Shown here: one piece after another, positions 60,641-64,000 of the stretch
Numbering within the stretch: the first letter of the stretch is position 1
Layout of the letters: each line of letters opens with the position of its first letter
Origin: Caballeronia arvi
Lineage (GTDB): Bacteria; Pseudomonadota; Gammaproteobacteria; Burkholderiales; Burkholderiaceae
Assembly: GCF_001544695.2 (NCBI RefSeq)
Contig: NZ_FCOM02000025.1
Location: 41,644-105,643, forward strand
Direction: 5' to 3'
Length of the DNA stretch: 64,000 nucleotides
Translations under genes and position numbers: made by a program
The notes under the pieces: generated by a model
Told to the model about the DNA's origin: nothing
Seen by the model: only the letters and a program-made list of their open reading frames with translations
Database searches by the model: none

Positions 60641-62770
60641 ATGACTCAAATGAATCAAGCGCCATTGCATCGCCCGGAGAATCTCGGGCAGGCGCGTACG
60701 GCGGTGCGCTCGATGTTCGATCCGTCGCTCGTCAGGCCCGCAGTCGCCGATGCGTTCAAAAAGCTCGCGCCGCGCACGCAGTTGCGCAATCCGGTGATGT
60801 TCTGCGTCTACGTCGGCAGCATTCTGACGACGGTGCTCTGGATCGCCGCGCTCGCCGGTCAGGCCGAAGCGCCCGCGGGCTTCATTCTCGCGATCGCGCT
60901 GTGGCTGTGGTTCACGGTGCTGTTCGCGAACTTTGCCGAGGCGCTCGCGGAAGGGCGCTCGAAGGCGCAGGCCGCTTCGCTGCGCGAGGCGAAGCACAAC
61001 GTGATGGCGAAGAAGCTCAACGAGCCGCATCCGAAGTCGCCGATCCGCATCACGACGTCGACCGATCTCGTGAAGGGCGACGTCGTGCTCGTCGAAGCGG
61101 GCGATGTCATTCCCGCCGATGGCGAAGTGATCGAAGGCGTCGCGTCCGTCGATGAATCCGCGATCACGGGCGAATCCGCGCCGGTGATCCGCGAGTCGGG
61201 CGGCGATTTCTCGTCGGTGACGGGCGGTACGCGCGTGCTGTCGGACTGGATCGTGGTGCGCGTGTCGGTGAATCCCGGCGAGGCGTTTCTCGATCGCATG
61301 ATCGCGATGGTCGAGGGCGCGAAGCGTCAGAAGACGCCCAACGAAATCGCGCTCACGATCCTGCTCGTCGCGCTCACGCTCGTGCTGCTGTTCGCGACCG
61401 CGACCTTGCTGCCGTTCTCGATCTTTGCGGTCGACGCGGCGAAGCAGGGCCATGTCGTGACGATCACGGCGCTCGTCGCGCTGCTCGTGTGCCTGATTCC
61501 GACGACCATCGGCGGGCTGCTTTCTGCGATCGGCGTCGCGGGCATGAGCCGCATGATGCAGGCAAACGTGATCGCCACGTCGGGCCGCGCGGTCGAAGCG
61601 GCCGGCGACGTCGACGTGCTGCTGCTCGACAAGACCGGCACGATCACGCTCGGCAATCGTCAGGCGTCGGCGTTCGTGCCGGCGCCGGGCATCGCGGAGC
61701 GCGATCTCGCCGATGCGGCGCAACTCGCGTCGCTCGCCGATGAAACGCCGGAGGGCCGCAGCATCGTCGTGCTGGCGAAGCAGCGCTTCAATATCCGCGA
61801 GCGCGACATGGCCGTGCTGCACGCGAACTTTCTGGCGTTCTCGGCGCAATCGCGCATGAGCGGCGTCGATCTGCCGAATCGCGAGATTCGCAAGGGCGCG
61901 GCCGAGACGGTGAAGAAGTACGTCGAGGAACGCGGCGGGCGCTTTCCGCAGGACGTGCAGAGCGCCGTCGACGAGATCGCGCGTCGCGGCAGCACGCCGT
62001 TGGTCGTCGCGGAAGGCGTCGAGGGCAAGACGCGCGCGTTGGGCGTGATCGAGCTGAAGGACATCGTGAAGGGCGGGATTCGCGAGCGCTTTGCGGAACT
62101 GCGCAAGATGGGCATCAAAACGGTGATGGTGACGGGCGACAATCGTCTGACCGCGGCGGCGATCGCGGCGGAAGCGGGCGTCGACGACTTCCTCGCCGAA
62201 GCGACGCCCGAAGCGAAGCTGTCGACCATCCGCGCGCATCAGGCCGAAGGGCGGCTCGTGGCGATGACGGGCGACGGCACCAACGATGCGCCCGCGCTCG
62301 CGCAGGCCGACGTCGCAGTCGCGATGAACACGGGCACGCAGGCCGCGAAGGAAGCGGGCAACATGGTCGATCTCGATTCGAACCCGACGAAGCTGATCGA
62401 GATCGTCGAGATCGGCAAGCAGATGTTGATGACACGCGGCTCGCTGACGACGTTTTCGATTGCGAACGACGTGGCGAAGTATTTCGCGATCATCCCGGCC
62501 GCGTTCGCGACGACGTATCCGCAATTGCGCGTGCTGGACGTGATGCATCTGGCGTCGCCGTCGTCGGCGATTTTGTCGGCGGTGATCTTCAATGCGCTGA
62601 TCATCGTGTTTCTGATTCCGCTCGCGCTGAGGGGTGTGAAGTATCGCGCGCTGGGTGCGGCGACGCTCTTGCGGCGCAATCTGCTGGTTTATGGGTTGGG
62701 CGGCATTCTGCTGCCGTTTCCGATCATCAAGCTGATCGATATGGTCATTACCGCACTTGGATGGAGTTGA
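60641..62770 (+). CDS. kdpB: Potassium-transporting P-type ATPase subunit KdpB
   Basis: 709-aa P-type ATPase. The phosphorylated Asp lies at residue 330 in LLLDKTGTITLG; other motifs are VDESAITGESAPV (TGES loop) and MVTGDNRLTAAAIA and TGDGTNDAPALAQADVAVAMN. GAGGA stands before the ATG. It couples ATP hydrolysis to uptake through KdpA. Confidence 0.98.
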   Translation: MTQMNQAPLHRPENLGQARTAVRSMFDPSLVRPAVADAFKKLAPRTQLRNPVMFCVYVGSILTTVLWIAALAGQAEAPAGFILAIALWLWFTVLFANFAEALAEGRSKAQAASLREAKHNVMAKKLNEPHPKSPIRITTSTDLVKGDVVLVEAGDVIPADGEVIEGVASVDESAITGESAPVIRESGGDFSSVTGGTRVLSDWIVVRVSVNPGEAFLDRMIAMVEGAKRQKTPNEIALTILLVALTLVLLFATATLLPFSIFAVDAAKQGHVVTITALVALLVCLIPTTIGGLLSAIGVAGMSRMMQANVIATSGRAVEAAGDVDVLLLDKTGTITLGNRQASAFVPAPGIAERDLADAAQLASLADETPEGRSIVVLAKQRFNIRERDMAVLHANFLAFSAQSRMSGVDLPNREIRKGAAETVKKYVEERGGRFPQDVQSAVDEIARRGSTPLVVAEGVEGKTRALGVIELKDIVKGGIRERFAELRKMGIKTVMVTGDNRLTAAAIAAEAGVDDFLAEATPEAKLSTIRAHQAEGRLVAMTGDGTNDAPALAQADVAVAMNTGTQAAKEAGNMVDLDSNPTKLIEIVEIGKQMLMTRGSLTTFSIANDVAKYFAIIPAAFATTYPQLRVLDVMHLASPSSAILSAVIFNALIIVFLIPLALRGVKYRALGAATLLRRNLLVYGLGGILLPFPIIKLIDMVITALGWS

Positions 62771-62774
62771 AATC

Positions 62775-63362
62775 ATGAAGAACATCTTGCGTCCTGTCAT
62801 CGTGATGTTCGTCGCGCTGACGATCGTGACCGGGCTCGTTTATCCGGCGATCGTGACGGCGCTCGGGCAGGCGGCGTTTCATCGCGAGGCCAATGGCAGT
62901 CTGATCGAGCGCGATGGGAAAATCGTCGGGTCGGAGATCATCGGTCAGCAGTTCGATGCGCCTCGGTACTTCTGGGGGCGTTTGTCGGCTACGACGCCGA
63001 ATCCGTATAACGCCGGGAGTTCTGGCGGCTCGAATCTCGGGCCGACGAATTCTGTTCTTGCGGATGAGGTGACGGCTCGTGTTGCCGCGTTGCGGGGGGC
63101 GGTGGGTTCGGGCCAGTCTGCTGCTGCCGTGCCGGTGGATCTTGTTACTTCCTCCGGAAGCGGGCTCGATCCGGAGATTAGTCCGGCGGCGGCTTTGTAT
63201 CAGGTGGAGAGGGTTGCTGCGGCGCGGGGGATGTCGACTGGGCAAGTCGAAGCGCTTGTGGCTCAGGCCACCACCGGGCGGCAGTTTGGTCTGCTCGGAG
63301 AGCCTCGGGTGAATGTGCTTAAATTGAATCTTGCGCTCGATGGTGTGGGGGCTTTGAAGTAG
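62775..63362 (+). CDS. kdpC: Potassium-transporting ATPase subunit KdpC
   Basis: 195 residues with one N-terminal helix (MKNILRPVIVMFVALTIVTG) and the family blocks QQFDAPRYFWGRLSAT, ASSGGSNLGPTN-type SSGGSNLGPTNSVL, and SGSGLDPEISPAAALYQVERVAAARG. KdpC helps ATP binding in the KdpABC complex. It begins four bases after kdpB with a GGAG site. The sensor pair kdpDE, usual downstream, is not found before the window ends. Confidence 0.97.
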   Translation: MKNILRPVIVMFVALTIVTGLVYPAIVTALGQAAFHREANGSLIERDGKIVGSEIIGQQFDAPRYFWGRLSATTPNPYNAGSSGGSNLGPTNSVLADEVTARVAALRGAVGSGQSAAAVPVDLVTSSGSGLDPEISPAAALYQVERVAAARGMSTGQVEALVAQATTGRQFGLLGEPRVNVLKLNLALDGVGALK

Positions 63363-63463
63363 GGGGCTGTTTGGGTTTTCGCCGGATCCCGTATTCGTGT
63401 TGGTTTATTAGCATTGCCCCTCCCCGGGGCGGGGGTAACTTTCTTTGCTGCTGCAAAGAAAGT

Positions 63464-63936
63464 CACCAAAGAAAGCAGCTTCTCCCAGCCTGAGCACTTC
63501 ATGCCGGCCGCGGCACAGGCGATTGGTTGAATGGAACCCGGAGTAGCGAGTGTTCTCGAAGGCCTGTTGCGGCGTGGACCGCGCACGGTCTGCCGCCCGA
63601 TAGCTCAAAGCGTGCTGGTTCAGCACGAAAGAGTTCCGGCACAGCGCTACGCGCTGCCGCCGGGAATGCAAGGGAAACCAACGAAGATTACAGGCAGTGA
63701 GATGGAGCGGTTAGCAAAGAGGTACGCGCAGACCCGCTTGACCCGTCGGCCGCGAAGCGGGCCGGAGCTATTGGTGCTGAACCAGTCAGTGGTGCGGCGC
63801 GATGTGCCAGACCGTGCGCGATCCAAGCCCGGTGAGGCCTACGAGGGCACTCGCTACTCTGGGAGCCATTAGGTGATCGCCTGTGCCGCGGCCGGCATGA
63901 AGTGCTTAGGCTGGGGATAGCTGTTTCTTTGGTTAC
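63464..63936. repeat. Large imperfect inverted repeat downstream of kdpC
   Basis: Arm 1 (63464-63626) and arm 2 (63772-63936, opposite orientation) share blocks such as CCAAAGAAA, AGCACTTCATGCCGGCCGC, GGCACAGGCGAT, GAGTAGCGAGTG, GCGCACGGTCTG and TGCTGGTTCAGCA. A palindrome TTTCTTTGC-TGCT-GCAAAGAAA lies just left of arm 1 (about 63440-63462). The rest of 63363-64000 shows no gene; open frames over it are repeat-derived. Elements of this look are frequent in Burkholderiaceae genomes, from memory. Confidence 0.8.
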
Positions 63937-64000
63937 TTGTATATTGCCCTCAGTGTTCGGTTGCTGATCCCTTCCGTGCACGCGAAGCGGTAGCCCGTTT

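Noticed and set aside
63408..63671. 87-codon minus-strand frame after kdpC
   Set aside because: Lies inside the inverted repeat and is repeat-derived.
1..64000. CRISPR arrays, rRNA genes, complete insertion sequences
   Set aside because: No regularly spaced repeats, rRNA signatures or transposase genes were found by eye anywhere in the window.

Overview
The window looks like a chromosome segment from a betaproteobacterium of the Burkholderiaceae, most likely Caballeronia, Paraburkholderia or a close relative. This rests on high GC with strong third-position GC bias, overlapping recC-recB-recD, argA-yggX divergent from hrpA, glnA-ntrB-ntrC in a row, paired ESPR/YadA-type trimeric autotransporters, and a dispersed repeat of the Burkholderia kind at the right end. 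The genus is an inference from remembered gene content, not from a search.

Layout. 0-10.6 kb: 3' part of a FUSC membrane protein, then recCBD coupled by ATGA overlaps, then a 309-bp tandem duplication that leaves a truncated arfB copy in front of an intact arfB. 10.6-12.3 kb: two minus-strand membrane proteins. 12.2-16.4 kb: an AT-rich leader and a 1044-aa trimeric autotransporter with internal repeats, ended by a strong terminator. 16.4-22 kb: lactate permease, small lipoproteins, and thiC under a TPP riboswitch. 22-26.5 kb: an EamA transporter, a second trimeric autotransporter and a DUF4397 lipoprotein. 26.5-31 kb: a stress cluster with an entericidin-like lipoprotein, a NarL-type histidine kinase, two DUF1328 membrane peptides, a ferritin-like protein, a NarL-type response regulator and a single-domain receiver. 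31-34.3 kb: MFS pump, metallophosphoesterase, lipoprotein and two small hypotheticals. 34.3-36.4 kb: tRNA-Leu(UAA) with a three-gene toxin/immunity-like operon just downstream. 36.4-40.8 kb: YfcE-type phosphodiesterase, MHS-family symporter, yggX-argA. 40.8-50 kb: hrpA, a beta-propeller protein, a sterol desaturase-family protein, an EI24 protein, a MoaB/CinA-like protein and cutC. 50-51.2 kb: a VapBC/FitAB-type toxin-antitoxin pair and a rhodanese.

51.2-55.9 kb: the nitrogen regulon core. Three NtrC-like dyads and a -24/-12 promoter precede glnA, followed by ntrB and ntrC, so the regulators of glnA lie beside it. 55.9-58.6 kb: xth, then a decayed mobile remnant (an AlpA-type excisionase broken by an in-frame TGA, and an orphan PD-(D/E)XK-type nuclease gene). 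58.6-63.4 kb: kdpFABC with an extra 35-aa hydrophobic ORF in front and a KdpE-like direct repeat upstream; kdpDE are not in the window. 63.4-64 kb: a large imperfect inverted repeat.

The best candidates for something undescribed are the toxin/immunity-like operon beside tRNA-Leu, the orphan nuclease with its excisionase remnant, and the symmetric argA/hrpA promoter, which appears to fire in both directions onto near-leaderless starts.
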